From the NCBI GenBank assembly GCA_031549345.1, contig JAVBPY010000009.1, positions 62,001 through 126,000 of the forward strand: a DNA stretch of 64,000 bases, given 5' to 3'. This document shows, piece after piece, positions 28,948-37,497 of this stretch. The notes beneath the pieces were generated by a model. That model was not told where the DNA came from, did not search any database, and saw only the letters and a program-made list of their open reading frames with translations. A program made the translations under genes and the position numbers. The DNA comes from CASFRF01 sp031549345 (lineage in GTDB: Bacteria; Verrucomicrobiota; Lentisphaeria; Victivallales; Victivallaceae). The number at the start of each line of letters is the position of its first letter. Positions within the stretch are counted from its first letter, which is position 1.

Positions 28948-29792
28948 TTTCGCCTCCCCTTCACTTGATCGCAAACCCCGCGGTAGGTATATAAACGTTG
29001 ACGGACCCGGTAGACGACCCCGGGCAAAATCGCGCCGAACTCACGCGCGCGGAACAAATACAGCCAGTCGCGGACAATCTCCTTGCCGAGCGCCAGCAAA
29101 ATACGCGGCAGCGAAGGCACTTCCGGCCAAATCATGCCGTCGGCAATGCCCTCGTTGTAAAAGCGTTTGCGCACCTCGGCCCCGGTATAGTTGTGTGAGT
29201 GCATCACCCGCGCATCGGGCGCATAGGCGATTTTCATGCCGTGGCGGGTCTTCAAACGCCACGACCATTCGATATCTTCCGAGTATTGGTACGCCTCGTC
29301 GAAAGGAATCTGTACAAGAACCTCGCGCCGCGCCGCGGAGCTTGCCAGTGAAAACATGTGCCGCCAAGTCGCCGCGTCGCGCCCATCCCCGAACGCGCGC
29401 ATGTAATCCTTCCGCACCAACGGCAATGCGTCGGGGCGCGGAAGCTGGTTCGCGAAAACCGCGCCGACCGCCGGGTCTTTCAGCGGGCGAATCAACGCCG
29501 CCAGAAAATATTCGTCCTGCGGCGTGGCGTCGGAATTGTTGAACACAACAATATCCCCTTTCGCCGCCGCCACCGCACGGTTCAGTACACGTCCGGGGCG
29601 GTAGGGAAGGCCGTCGTGCGGAAAAATTTTCACATCGGGAAATTCCCGGAGGATATCCAATGTTCCATCGGAAGAATTGCTGTCGAAGCTCAGAATCTCG
29701 ACTTCTTCATCGATTTTCTGTGCCAGGAGGCTTTTCAGGGTTTCCCGGATAACAGCTTCGTCATTGAAGGAGCGGACAATGACACTGATCAC
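28944..29792 (-). CDS. Family 2 glycosyltransferase
   Basis: 282 aa GT-A enzyme. ISVIVRSFNDEAVIRETL is the classic GT2 opening. LSFDSNSSDGT (the DxSSDGT nucleotide-binding turn), FNNSDATPQ (DxD-like position with Ser-Asp) and EDIEWSWRL (the ED acceptor-base motif) follow. The ATG overlaps the flippase stop by 4 nt. Its role is inverting sugar transfer during repeat-unit assembly. Confidence 0.88.
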   Translation of the reverse strand: MISVIVRSFNDEAVIRETLKSLLAQKIDEEVEILSFDSNSSDGTLDILREFPDVKIFPHDGLPYRPGRVLNRAVAAAKGDIVVFNNSDATPQDEYFLAALIRPLKDPAVGAVFANQLPRPDALPLVRKDYMRAFGDGRDAATWRHMFSLASSAARREVLVQIPFDEAYQYSEDIEWSWRLKTRHGMKIAYAPDARVMHSHNYTGAEVRKRFYNEGIADGMIWPEVPSLPRILLALGKEIVRDWLYLFRAREFGAILPGVVYRVRQRLYTYRGVCDQVKGRRK

Positions 29793-31315
29793 AAAAACCT
29801 CGCTTTCAGTGTGGCGAGCGCATCGCGGCGCTCTTCCTGTGAAAACATCGTAACACCGCAGAGGAGAAGATAAACCACACCGTAGACGGCGAGCGAAAAG
29901 AAGAGCCTTCCCACCATGGGATAGTCCGTAAGAAACGTATAACGCATGCCATAAATCACAATCCCGGCGGCAAGCGCATTACCCAGCGGCAAAAGATAAT
30001 ACTTCCCCAGCATCTTCCAGAAGGGGTACCGGATCAACATGGCACAAAACGGCAGCATAAACCCCGTCGACACAAAAGCGTTCGCCGCCAAGGTTCCGAT
30101 CACCACGCCGACCAGACCGATCTTGAACATCAAAAACAAGCTTATTCCGAGGTTGAGGACCGCCTCCGTCCAGCACAACACACAGTTTCTCCGGTGAAAC
30201 CCGGACATATTCATCATCCGCACCGCAAACCCGCGGATCGTGGACTGAAAAAGAACATTGACGAGCATCAACTGGCAGACAATCAGCGCTCCGTCGTTGC
30301 CGCAATTGAAAAGGAGGAGGAGAAGATCCGATGCGAGAACACACCCGAGCACAACGCCTCCCGCCGCCAGAAAAACCGTCCAGCGAATCCCCGGAAGGAC
30401 AATTTCCTGCAATCGCTCGTAACATTTCTCGCGGCAAAGCTGTGCGGTATACGGAGTAATATTGTCCTGGTATTGCATCGTCAAATCCTCGGCCATATCG
30501 GGGAGGCGCGTTCCGAGCTGGTAGATGCCGACCATCTCAAGCCCGCAGACGATGCTCAGCAGCAGGCGGTCTGTTTTACGGATGATCAAATTGGCGATGG
30601 AGGAGAGATAGGAAAAGGCGCTGAAACTCATCAGTTCCCGCAAGGTTTTAAAATCCGCAACCAGCGAAAGGCGAAACCCGGGAATGTTGCGCCGAATCAG
30701 AAAATACATCACAAGATTCAGCGAAAAATTCAGGAGCACCGTGAAAATGACCAGCGACATAAGCTCGCCCCCCAAGCGGAAAAGGAGGAGAATTCCGAAA
30801 AGCTCGATCAGCCGCCCCACCATCAGCACCCGGCTCCGGAGGTAAATCAATTTCAGACCCACCAGGATTTCCGGAAACATCCCCGTCGGAAATGTAATCG
30901 CGATACCGATGCCGAAGATCAGAAGCGACATGCGAAAATAAATAAGATTCGTTTCATCGGTAACCTGGGTCAACTGCGGCAGAAAAATCATCGCGGCAAG
31001 CGTTATAAGAATAATGGTCAACGACACGATCCATTGCATGGAAAACACGGCCGATACAATTCGATTGTAACGCCGGATGTCGTGGCGGAAGATTTGTTCG
31101 GCGGTGGATTTTTGCGCCGCCTTGCTGAAACCGAAGTCGAGGAGCAGCACATAGATAAAAATAGACCAGAGCAACGCCCAGAAGCCATATTGCGCCGTCC
31201 CGAGATAGGCGATCATCCAGCGGATCACCAGGATGCCGCCGACAAGCTTCAGAAAGACAAGCATGTAGTTTGTAATCGTATTTTTACGGATCAAGACCGC
31301 GGTTTTTTCGATCAT
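29789..31315 (-). CDS. Wzx-type polysaccharide flippase
   Basis: 508 aa, almost entirely hydrophobic with many transmembrane helices, as in the MATE/MOP flippase superfamily. The start (KNTITNYMLVFLKLVGGILVIRWMIAYLGTAQYGFWAL) is the usual Wzx helix 1-2 pattern with G-x-x-x-Y-G-x-x-A. It would translocate the undecaprenyl-linked repeat unit to the periplasm for polymerisation by the Wzy-type protein at 40519-41865. Both ends have 4-nt overlaps with neighbours. Confidence 0.85.
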   Translation of the reverse strand: MIEKTAVLIRKNTITNYMLVFLKLVGGILVIRWMIAYLGTAQYGFWALLWSIFIYVLLLDFGFSKAAQKSTAEQIFRHDIRRYNRIVSAVFSMQWIVSLTIILITLAAMIFLPQLTQVTDETNLIYFRMSLLIFGIGIAITFPTGMFPEILVGLKLIYLRSRVLMVGRLIELFGILLLFRLGGELMSLVIFTVLLNFSLNLVMYFLIRRNIPGFRLSLVADFKTLRELMSFSAFSYLSSIANLIIRKTDRLLLSIVCGLEMVGIYQLGTRLPDMAEDLTMQYQDNITPYTAQLCREKCYERLQEIVLPGIRWTVFLAAGGVVLGCVLASDLLLLLFNCGNDGALIVCQLMLVNVLFQSTIRGFAVRMMNMSGFHRRNCVLCWTEAVLNLGISLFLMFKIGLVGVVIGTLAANAFVSTGFMLPFCAMLIRYPFWKMLGKYYLLPLGNALAAGIVIYGMRYTFLTDYPMVGRLFFSLAVYGVVYLLLCGVTMFSQEERRDALATLKARFL

Positions 31316-32490
31316 ACGTCCTCCCGCAATGCTTGAATTTCAGCACACATGAGGGTGAACATTCCCGCAAGATCGCGCGGGGGCGCCGCCAGGGGCGTAA
31401 GCGAGAGGAGGCAGGCGACCGAATCGCGGTCCTCCGGCGCATAACCATGCATTCCCGGAATCGCCTTTGTCCCCATGTCGCTCGGAACAATCTGCCAGCC
31501 CGGGTCCAGAAGAAAAATTTCCTCTCCGTACTGGTCGTCATCGAAATCGATGCCCCAATCGGCCTTTTCCCGCGCCGAGAGCCAGTGTCCGTTTCGTCCT
31601 TCCAAAGCACTCAACATCCCTGCGCGGCAGGCGGGATTCAGGAACCAGACCCGCGCCATGGTCGAGTCGTAGCAAACAATGTAGTCGCGCCCGAAGCGCC
31701 ACGGCGGCTGCTCCAGGGCGGCTTTTATGTTCTCCGTTCCGGCCAGAGGCGTCATGCCGTGGTCGGAAAAGACATGGAAGGACACTTCACCGTATTTCTC
31801 GCGGGCGGCGGCGAGAAGGGAACGGACGCCCGCGCCGAATTCATCAAGCCGCTTCCGTTCCGCATCCGTATCGCCGACATTGAAATGCAACATTCCGTCG
31901 ATTCCGGCGGTGTAGACAAAGACAAACCGCACATCGCCCTTTCGCAGCGCCGCCTCGGCTTCGGCAAGATTTTCCGCATCGGATTTTCGCCAATCCGAGT
32001 GGTGAAACGGAACGCCGCTTGTCAAAAGAACATCGCGAAGATTCGGACACGGAGAGAGGCCATTTTGCGCGAATATATCATTCTTTTCGCAATAATCGAA
32101 ATACGGAAGACGCTCGAATGGAACGGAATACAAATTAAAATAGCCGGTAAAACCAAATATTTTCTTCAAGAATCGGCTTATTTTATTGCGAACGCGGTGG
32201 TGATTGAACAATTTCACGGGATGCAACAGCCAATGGATACAGCGAAAAAAACGAAAAGGCGACCGGTTTTCGCGCGCGTAATAGAAGAAGCTGAAGTGCC
32301 TGTGCTTCGCCGGTGTTTCCCCGCAGAGAATCGTCGGAAGCGCGGTGGAGGAGTACCCGAACTGGGTACCGAGAGGATAGCGGAAAGGCAACGCTTCGCC
32401 AAGGAAGTCATGGCGGGCGACGAGCTCATAGCCCAGCGCGTCGCTGAAGACGAATATGGACACACTCTTTTTGAGATTCTCGGCCATCAT
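31312..32490 (-). CDS. Alkaline-phosphatase-superfamily (phosphodiesterase-like) protein
   Basis: 392 aa from the ATG at 32490 (tandem ATGs at 32490/32487; a GTG at 32535 would be nearly leaderless). AlkP-fold landmarks: metal Asp in VFSDALGYE, candidate Thr/Ser nucleophile in SSTALPTILCGETP, metal Asp in FVYTAGIDGMLHF, HVFSDHGM and a late histidine in AIPGMHGYAP. No signal peptide or transmembrane helix is visible, so it appears cytoplasmic, odd for a family often secreted. It heads the glycosyltransferase operon. Possible roles are cleavage of a nucleotide-sugar or phosphodiester substituent; the substrate is not deducible. Confidence 0.75.
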   Translation of the reverse strand: MMAENLKKSVSIFVFSDALGYELVARHDFLGEALPFRYPLGTQFGYSSTALPTILCGETPAKHRHFSFFYYARENRSPFRFFRCIHWLLHPVKLFNHHRVRNKISRFLKKIFGFTGYFNLYSVPFERLPYFDYCEKNDIFAQNGLSPCPNLRDVLLTSGVPFHHSDWRKSDAENLAEAEAALRKGDVRFVFVYTAGIDGMLHFNVGDTDAERKRLDEFGAGVRSLLAAAREKYGEVSFHVFSDHGMTPLAGTENIKAALEQPPWRFGRDYIVCYDSTMARVWFLNPACRAGMLSALEGRNGHWLSAREKADWGIDFDDDQYGEEIFLLDPGWQIVPSDMGTKAIPGMHGYAPEDRDSVACLLSLTPLAAPPRDLAGMFTLMCAEIQALREDV

Positions 32491-32542
32491 AAAATCAACA
32501 CAACTCTCTCCCCCCGCGCATGCCGGAATCGGCACTCTCGTT

Positions 32543-32570
32543 AATATAGCTTAGAAGTAAAAATCTTCAA
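32543..32570 (-). promoter_or_regulatory. Promoter of the minus-strand polysaccharide block 1
   Basis: Minus strand TTGAAG (32570-32565), 16-bp spacer, TATATT (32548-32543). It sits in the 237-base divergent gap and should drive the six genes from 32490 to 24805. Confidence 0.65.
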
Positions 32571-32651
32571 GCGCGAAATCCGCGATATTCGGGCAGGAAC
32601 ACGCAGAGAGAACAATAACGCAAAATAGACCGGAAAAAAAGCAAAAAAAAG

Positions 32652-32666
32652 TTGACTTATTGTCAA
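32652..32666. promoter_or_regulatory. Small inverted repeat over the -35 region
   Basis: TTGAC-TTATT-GTCAA, two perfect 5-bp arms covering the -35 elements of both overlapping promoters. A candidate operator; the short arms mean chance occurrence cannot be excluded. Confidence 0.35.
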
Positions 32667-32688
32667 TGAGGCTGTATTCATATACTAT
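32652..32688 (+). promoter_or_regulatory. Promoter(s) of the regulator-led plus-strand block
   Basis: Two overlapping matches: TTGACT (32652-32657), 17 bp, TATTCA (32675-32680); and TTGTCA (32660-32665), 17 bp, TACTAT (32683-32688). Both place the transcript start about 30-45 nt before the ATG at 32728. An A-rich tract (32637-32650) precedes the -35 as an UP-element-like sequence. Confidence 0.7.
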
Positions 32689-32727
32689 GATTGTTAAAAT
32701 TTCTGACTAATGATTCAAAGGGTTGCT

Positions 32728-34314
32728 ATGTCCGACAAAATACGAGTCCTGGCGATCGATGACGCCATTGCCAATCTGGCGATCATCAAAGGGTGCCTGC
32801 GAAACGGCAATTTTGATCTGGTTACCCAGACCAATGCGCTCGAGGCGTTGCATTTGTTCAAGGAAAGTTTCTTCGATGTGGTCCTCCTCGACGTTCTTAT
32901 GCCGGGCATATCCGGCTTCGAACTCCGAAAACTGATCCGCGAAATCGACAAAGAACGCCCGATCATCTTCCTCACCTCGATGGTCGACGACGGCAGCATG
33001 ACGATGCTCAACCAGATTGCCTGGGATCCGCATACGTTCTACCTCCAGAAACTTACGAGCAAAGACATCCTCATCCAGAAAATCAACGACGTGGTCAAGG
33101 CGCACCGGACGCGCCAGATGGATAAGCTCCGCAGCCGGAAGCTGGAAGAAGAACTCCAGCTCGCGGGCAATCTTCAGCGCCTTCTCCTCCCGCAATGGAG
33201 CATTGCCGATGGAAAAATCATCGCCGGTTCGGTGTACTCTCCGGCACTTCTCACATCCGGCGACATCTTTGAGATCCTGGAGCTGAGCGAAAACCGCTAT
33301 TTGTTCTTCGTCGGCGACATCGCCGGGCACGGCATCGCCGCCGCGTTGTACATGACGACCATACAAACGTACCTGAAGATGCTCACCTCCATCCGGGACC
33401 TCACAGTCAACGAGCTCCTTTCGCAGCTGAACAAATTCGTGTGCGCAAAAATCGGCAACAACGCCTATCTCACCGCGATGGCCGTCATCTTCGACTTCAA
33501 CAAAAATCACCTTACCATGCACAATGCTGGCCATCTCCCCCTCCTCCGCTGCACGCCGAGCGGCGTTGTGGAACTGGAATGCAAGTCCGACGGTCTTCCG
33601 CTGGGTTGGTTTGAAGACAGCGACTACAGCGCGGCGGACAACCTGGAGTACGACTTTGAAGATACCGACCTTTTCATGGCCATGACCGACGGCCTCTTCG
33701 ATATGGAAGACGATCAGGGCAATACCTTCGAACCCGCCGATCTCAACGAACTCCTCGGCGCCATGATCAGTGACAGCGACGCGATCATTCTCCCCAACCG
33801 CGTTCTGAGCATTTTCAGCCAGCTCGGCTACAACAAGCAGACCGACGACGTTACGATCGTTACCATACAAAAACGCCTCCAGCAGCCTTTGTTTATGGAA
33901 AAAGTCATCCCGCCGAAGCTTCCCCTGGTGGATAAAACCGCCGAGGAATACGCCACGGTAACCAATGACTTGCGCCAGCAGGCCCAGATCGAACTTTGTC
34001 TTCATGAATTTCTGAACAATGTAATCATCCACGGAAGCAAATTCGCGCGGGCCAACGACAGTCCCATCTACGTTTCCATTAAAGGATCGGGCTCCAAGTT
34101 CGAGGTGCGCGTTGTCAATTGCGGCTCGGCGGGAGATTTTTCCGTGAACGCCCCCCCGCAACGCGCCACTCCGCCCACCGAGGACGAAGCGATGGCGACC
34201 TCCGGGCGCGGCATCCAGATACTCCAGTCGATCACCGAAAACATCCGTTACAACTCCTACGCCGGAGTCAATGAGGCGTTGTTTTCCCTGAAGGAAACCA
34301 CTTCCGAGGATTGA
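32728..34314 (+). CDS. Receiver-PP2C(SpoIIE)-HATPase partner-switch regulator, HsbR-like
   Basis: 528 aa in three domains. Receiver (1-120): acidic pair D11/D12, phosphoacceptor D55 in VLLDVLMP, T83, K108. SpoIIE-type PP2C phosphatase (about 160-380), with RsbU-like linker LAGNLQRLLLPQ and metal-binding aspartates in GDIFEI, GDIAGHG, MTDGLF and DDVTIV. RsbW-like HATPase (about 405-525) with N-box LHEFLNNVIIHG and G-box TSGRGIQIL. This order matches P. aeruginosa HsbR, whose kinase and phosphatase act on a STAS protein under receiver control. ATG 32728 is chosen for AAAGGG. Likely partners: the Hpt protein next door and the STAS protein at 47069-47404. Confidence 0.9.
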   Translation: MSDKIRVLAIDDAIANLAIIKGCLRNGNFDLVTQTNALEALHLFKESFFDVVLLDVLMPGISGFELRKLIREIDKERPIIFLTSMVDDGSMTMLNQIAWDPHTFYLQKLTSKDILIQKINDVVKAHRTRQMDKLRSRKLEEELQLAGNLQRLLLPQWSIADGKIIAGSVYSPALLTSGDIFEILELSENRYLFFVGDIAGHGIAAALYMTTIQTYLKMLTSIRDLTVNELLSQLNKFVCAKIGNNAYLTAMAVIFDFNKNHLTMHNAGHLPLLRCTPSGVVELECKSDGLPLGWFEDSDYSAADNLEYDFEDTDLFMAMTDGLFDMEDDQGNTFEPADLNELLGAMISDSDAIILPNRVLSIFSQLGYNKQTDDVTIVTIQKRLQQPLFMEKVIPPKLPLVDKTAEEYATVTNDLRQQAQIELCLHEFLNNVIIHGSKFARANDSPIYVSIKGSGSKFEVRVVNCGSAGDFSVNAPPQRATPPTEDEAMATSGRGIQILQSITENIRYNSYAGVNEALFSLKETTSED

Positions 34315-34369
34315 AACCAAAGCCGGGGGCGGAGGGGCTTCCCGCAAAATATAAAGAGAGGATTTTGTT

Positions 34370-34684
34370 GTGAAACAAGATGTGGCATTGCACCTGAAAC
34401 AGATGTTTGACCTTTCCGACGAGGAGGTGGAGGAATACTTCTCCGACTTCTCCGCATCCTTGAACGAATGTTGCGAAAAATTGCGGGAGCTCGAAAAAAA
34501 CGTGAGCTTTCCCGCCGTACGGGTTGTAACCCATACGCTTGTCGGATTTTGCGACAATATGGGAGCGATCGACGTCGCCGACAAGGCAAGGGAGTTAAAC
34601 ACCGCCGCCAAAGCAGAGAATGTCGAGAGCTGCAAGGTGCATATCCGGGAAATATTGGCGCTTCATGAGCTCTATCTCCAATAA
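34370..34684 (+). CDS. Hpt-domain phosphotransfer protein
   Basis: 104 aa starting at GTG (AGAGAGGA 8 nt upstream). All-helical, acidic; the segment VVTHTLVGFCDNMGAID is the Hpt signature HxLKGxxxxxGA with H55 as the phosphoacceptor. It has no kinase or receiver of its own, so it should relay phosphate from an unlinked hybrid kinase, plausibly to D55 of the receiver protein encoded 55 nt upstream. The hypothetical gene downstream overlaps it by 20 nt. Confidence 0.85.
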   Translation: MKQDVALHLKQMFDLSDEEVEEYFSDFSASLNECCEKLRELEKNVSFPAVRVVTHTLVGFCDNMGAIDVADKARELNTAAKAENVESCKVHIREILALHELYLQ

Positions 34685-35711
34685 TACGCCCTTCACTTAC
34701 CACCAAGACGCGGCGACGGAAAAATTGCTCGGTGACGCGCTGGAAAGCATGTCCGCCGAAATCGCCGCCGATCCCGTGGCGCGCAGGGTCCGCGCGGTCG
34801 TCCTCGGCGGCGGCTACGGGCGCGGCGAAGGCGGATTCACGGTCGATCATCGCCCCTACAATGACTTGGATTTTCTTGTTTTTCCCACCTCTTCACACGA
34901 TTGCGCGGCTCTTCGCGCGGCGTTTAAGGCCATCTCCGTGCGTTGGGAAGCAACTCTTGGTATCGAGGTTGATTTTTTTATCGTCCCTTCTTCCTGCTGG
35001 CTGCGGCGCAACGACTGTACTCTCTTGATTCAAGAGCTTCTGGTTGGCTTCCGGATCGTCTACGGCGATCCGGCGGTGCTGCATTCCGCGCGGCGGCGGC
35101 CTTGGGATCACACCCTTTTGCAGGAGGGGGCACGCCTTCTCCTGAACCGCGGCACAGGGCTTTTTCTGGCTGGAATGCGCCTCAATGACCCGGCGGAATC
35201 GGACTTTATCGACCGCAATCTCCACAAGGCGGCCACCGGTTGCGGGGATGCTCTCCTGATTGCGCGAAAATCGTACTGCCGCGCGGGCATGGAACGCCTC
35301 GCCGCGCTCCAAAAATACAACGATCTTCCCCAGGGGCTTGTTGACGCCTATGCCCGGGGGCTCGAATTCAAATACAAACCCCGCCACGATGCTTCGGCGG
35401 ACCGGGCCGCACTCCTGGCCGCGTATGTGCAATGTTTCCTGCAATCTTTGATGGACTTCGCCGCGCACGCCACGGGGCAATCGGTCCAAACGCCCGAAAA
35501 GGCCGCGTGCATCCTGGCGCGCCTTCCGGGGGATACCGCGATGGAACAGCTTCGGAATTGCGTCCGTTCCCTCCGCTGGGGAAGAAAACTCAATGCCTAT
35601 TTCCCGCTCCGGACGCACCCGCGCTTGAAACTCCTTCCCCGGTTGGTTTCCGCGCTGCAAAGCCGGATGCCGGACGCGCAGTACATAGCCCACTGGCAAC
35701 AACTCAACTGA
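34665..35711 (+). CDS. Nucleotidyltransferase-fold protein of unknown function
   Basis: 348 aa. Residues near 40-75 read VVLGGGYGRGEGGF ... YNDLDFLVF, matching the nucleotidyltransferase-fold hG[GS] and DxD pattern (GGYGRGE, then D-L-D). A third acid may be the Asp in GIEVDFFIV. The C-terminal two-thirds is helical and rich in Arg/Leu with no motif I recognise. The ATG at 34665 overlaps the Hpt gene; the longer frame lies wholly inside it. Possibly a sugar-nucleotide or protein AMP/UMP-transferase. Role in the locus unknown. Confidence 0.65.
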   Translation: MSSISNNTPFTYHQDAATEKLLGDALESMSAEIAADPVARRVRAVVLGGGYGRGEGGFTVDHRPYNDLDFLVFPTSSHDCAALRAAFKAISVRWEATLGIEVDFFIVPSSCWLRRNDCTLLIQELLVGFRIVYGDPAVLHSARRRPWDHTLLQEGARLLLNRGTGLFLAGMRLNDPAESDFIDRNLHKAATGCGDALLIARKSYCRAGMERLAALQKYNDLPQGLVDAYARGLEFKYKPRHDASADRAALLAAYVQCFLQSLMDFAAHATGQSVQTPEKAACILARLPGDTAMEQLRNCVRSLRWGRKLNAYFPLRTHPRLKLLPRLVSALQSRMPDAQYIAHWQQLN

Positions 35712-35721
35712 AAATACGCCG

Positions 35722-37497
35722 ATGAAACAAAAGCAAAAAAATACCCGGCCCATCGCGGCACGTTACGATTTCGCTGCGCCCTTCGCCCGCGCATGGGACC
35801 GTCTGACCGGTTGCGGGAACTCGACAAGAGGGTATTTTTTTCTGCTGACCGTCCTTCTTGCATTCGGATTCTCCTGCCTCCTCCTTCCCGGCATTCCACT
35901 CGGGCACGATATCGGCTTCCACCTTTGCCGTCTGGCCGGACTTGCCGAAGGCTTCCGCAACGGACTTTTCCCCGCATGGATCAATGTCAACTCGATCGGC
36001 GGCATGGGCTACGGAACCGGGTTCTTTTATTCGGACGTCTTTCTGTACGTTCCCGCGCTCCTGACCGCCTGGGGGCTTCCCCTGATCACTGCGTATAAGT
36101 TCTTTCTATTCACGTGGGGGCTTCTGACCGCCTGGTCGATGTTCTACGCCGCGCGCCGGATCGGCGAAACACCCTTCGGCGCATTCGCGGCCGGGCTGCT
36201 CTACACATGGAGCAGCTACTTCGCGGTCGATATCTTCAACCGCGCGGCCCTGGGGGAAATCATGGCATTCCTCTTCCTCCCCTGGATTCTCCTCGGGCTT
36301 TTCCGCGCGACACATGGCCGCGCATCGCAGATTCTCCCGTTGGCACTCGGCTTTGCCGGGCTTCTTTACGCGCACACAATCAGTTTTGTCCTGATGTCGA
36401 TTCTGGCCTTCCTCTGGTGCGCGTTGCATTTCACACGATTCCTTCGCGATGTCCGCCGGGTGGCGTTCCTGATCGCGGCGGGACTTCTCGCCGCCGGGGT
36501 TGCCGCATTCGGTTATGTTCCCATGCTCGAGCAAATGGCGCACATGAAATTCAATGTAACCGGGCAAACCATGGCTGTTCCCATCCATCCGCGCGCCGTA
36601 CCCTTGACGCGCCTATTTCTGGAGCTTCCTTATATGAAGCTGGAATATTGGATACCGCCGGGTATCGGTCTTATATTCATTGTTGTATTGGCGAACCGCC
36701 TGCGCATGCGCTCAACCCGAAGCGCGGAAGATTGTTTCCGCGACGGACTCCTGATCGCCGGACTCGCCTCGCTTTTGGCGGCGACGAATTTTCTTCCCTG
36801 GGAAGGAATGCTGAGCGTTCTCTCCGGCATTCAGTTTCCCTGGCGTTTTTACCTCCCCGCCACCGCATGCCTCGCACTTGGCGGCGGTCTTCTTTTGGGG
36901 CGCCTGACGGCGGATCGCACCGATGCGCGGCGTTATTGGGCTTTCGTTTTGCTCTGCGGCTGCGGCTTCGCGTGGTTTGTGAATGTGGGTTACACGTATG
37001 CTGCGAAAATACACGAACGCCAAACCATCCGGACCCTCACGCCGGAAATGTTTGCGCGCTCGGCGGTCGGCGGCGAACATTATCTTCCCCAGGGTGTGCG
37101 CCTTGTCGCCCTGACGGCGATGGAAAAAATTCCACGCTTCCGGGATGGCCTGGAAGCGGAACGCTGTATCCTGAAAAGAGAGCGTTACGGCGATTTGACC
37201 GTCCGCCTGGAGAACGTCCGCCATGCGGGAAGTCTGGAACTTCCCCTGACCCCCTATTACGGCTATCGCGCTGTGGCGACACAGGGGAAATCGCATGATT
37301 TCTCCCTCGATTTTTCAGAAAAATCCTTCCGCGTCCGCATCCCGGAAGGATATGCCGACGGCGAATTTCGTGTATTCTATCGCAATACGCGGGCACAATG
37401 GTTTTCCTTGTTGATAAGCCTGGCAAGCATTGTTCTTGCGGGTATTTGGTGGATAGTATGTCAAAAAAAACGTAACTCTGAGGAGCCCATACGATGA
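35722..37497 (+). CDS. Polytopic GT-C/YfhO-like membrane protein
   Basis: 591 aa with roughly a dozen hydrophobic segments and a C-terminal, largely periplasmic, beta-rich portion (about residues 430-560) before a last helix. The first periplasmic loop holds GHDIGFHLCR, resembling the acidic catalytic loop of GT-C lipid-dependent transferases and the 6-pyruvoyl-tetrahydropterin-synthase-related YfhO-like membrane proteins. It may transfer a sugar from a polyprenyl phosphate in the periplasm. Starts 10 nt after the previous stop and overlaps the next gene (ATGA). Family placement is moderate. Confidence 0.65.
   Translation: MKQKQKNTRPIAARYDFAAPFARAWDRLTGCGNSTRGYFFLLTVLLAFGFSCLLLPGIPLGHDIGFHLCRLAGLAEGFRNGLFPAWINVNSIGGMGYGTGFFYSDVFLYVPALLTAWGLPLITAYKFFLFTWGLLTAWSMFYAARRIGETPFGAFAAGLLYTWSSYFAVDIFNRAALGEIMAFLFLPWILLGLFRATHGRASQILPLALGFAGLLYAHTISFVLMSILAFLWCALHFTRFLRDVRRVAFLIAAGLLAAGVAAFGYVPMLEQMAHMKFNVTGQTMAVPIHPRAVPLTRLFLELPYMKLEYWIPPGIGLIFIVVLANRLRMRSTRSAEDCFRDGLLIAGLASLLAATNFLPWEGMLSVLSGIQFPWRFYLPATACLALGGGLLLGRLTADRTDARRYWAFVLLCGCGFAWFVNVGYTYAAKIHERQTIRTLTPEMFARSAVGGEHYLPQGVRLVALTAMEKIPRFRDGLEAERCILKRERYGDLTVRLENVRHAGSLELPLTPYYGYRAVATQGKSHDFSLDFSEKSFRVRIPEGYADGEFRVFYRNTRAQWFSLLISLASIVLAGIWWIVCQKKRNSEEPIR

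Noticed and set aside
32707..34635. 642-residue open frame antisense to the receiver-PP2C regulator
   Set aside because: The plus strand encodes three recognisable domains with intact catalytic residues; the antisense product shows none.
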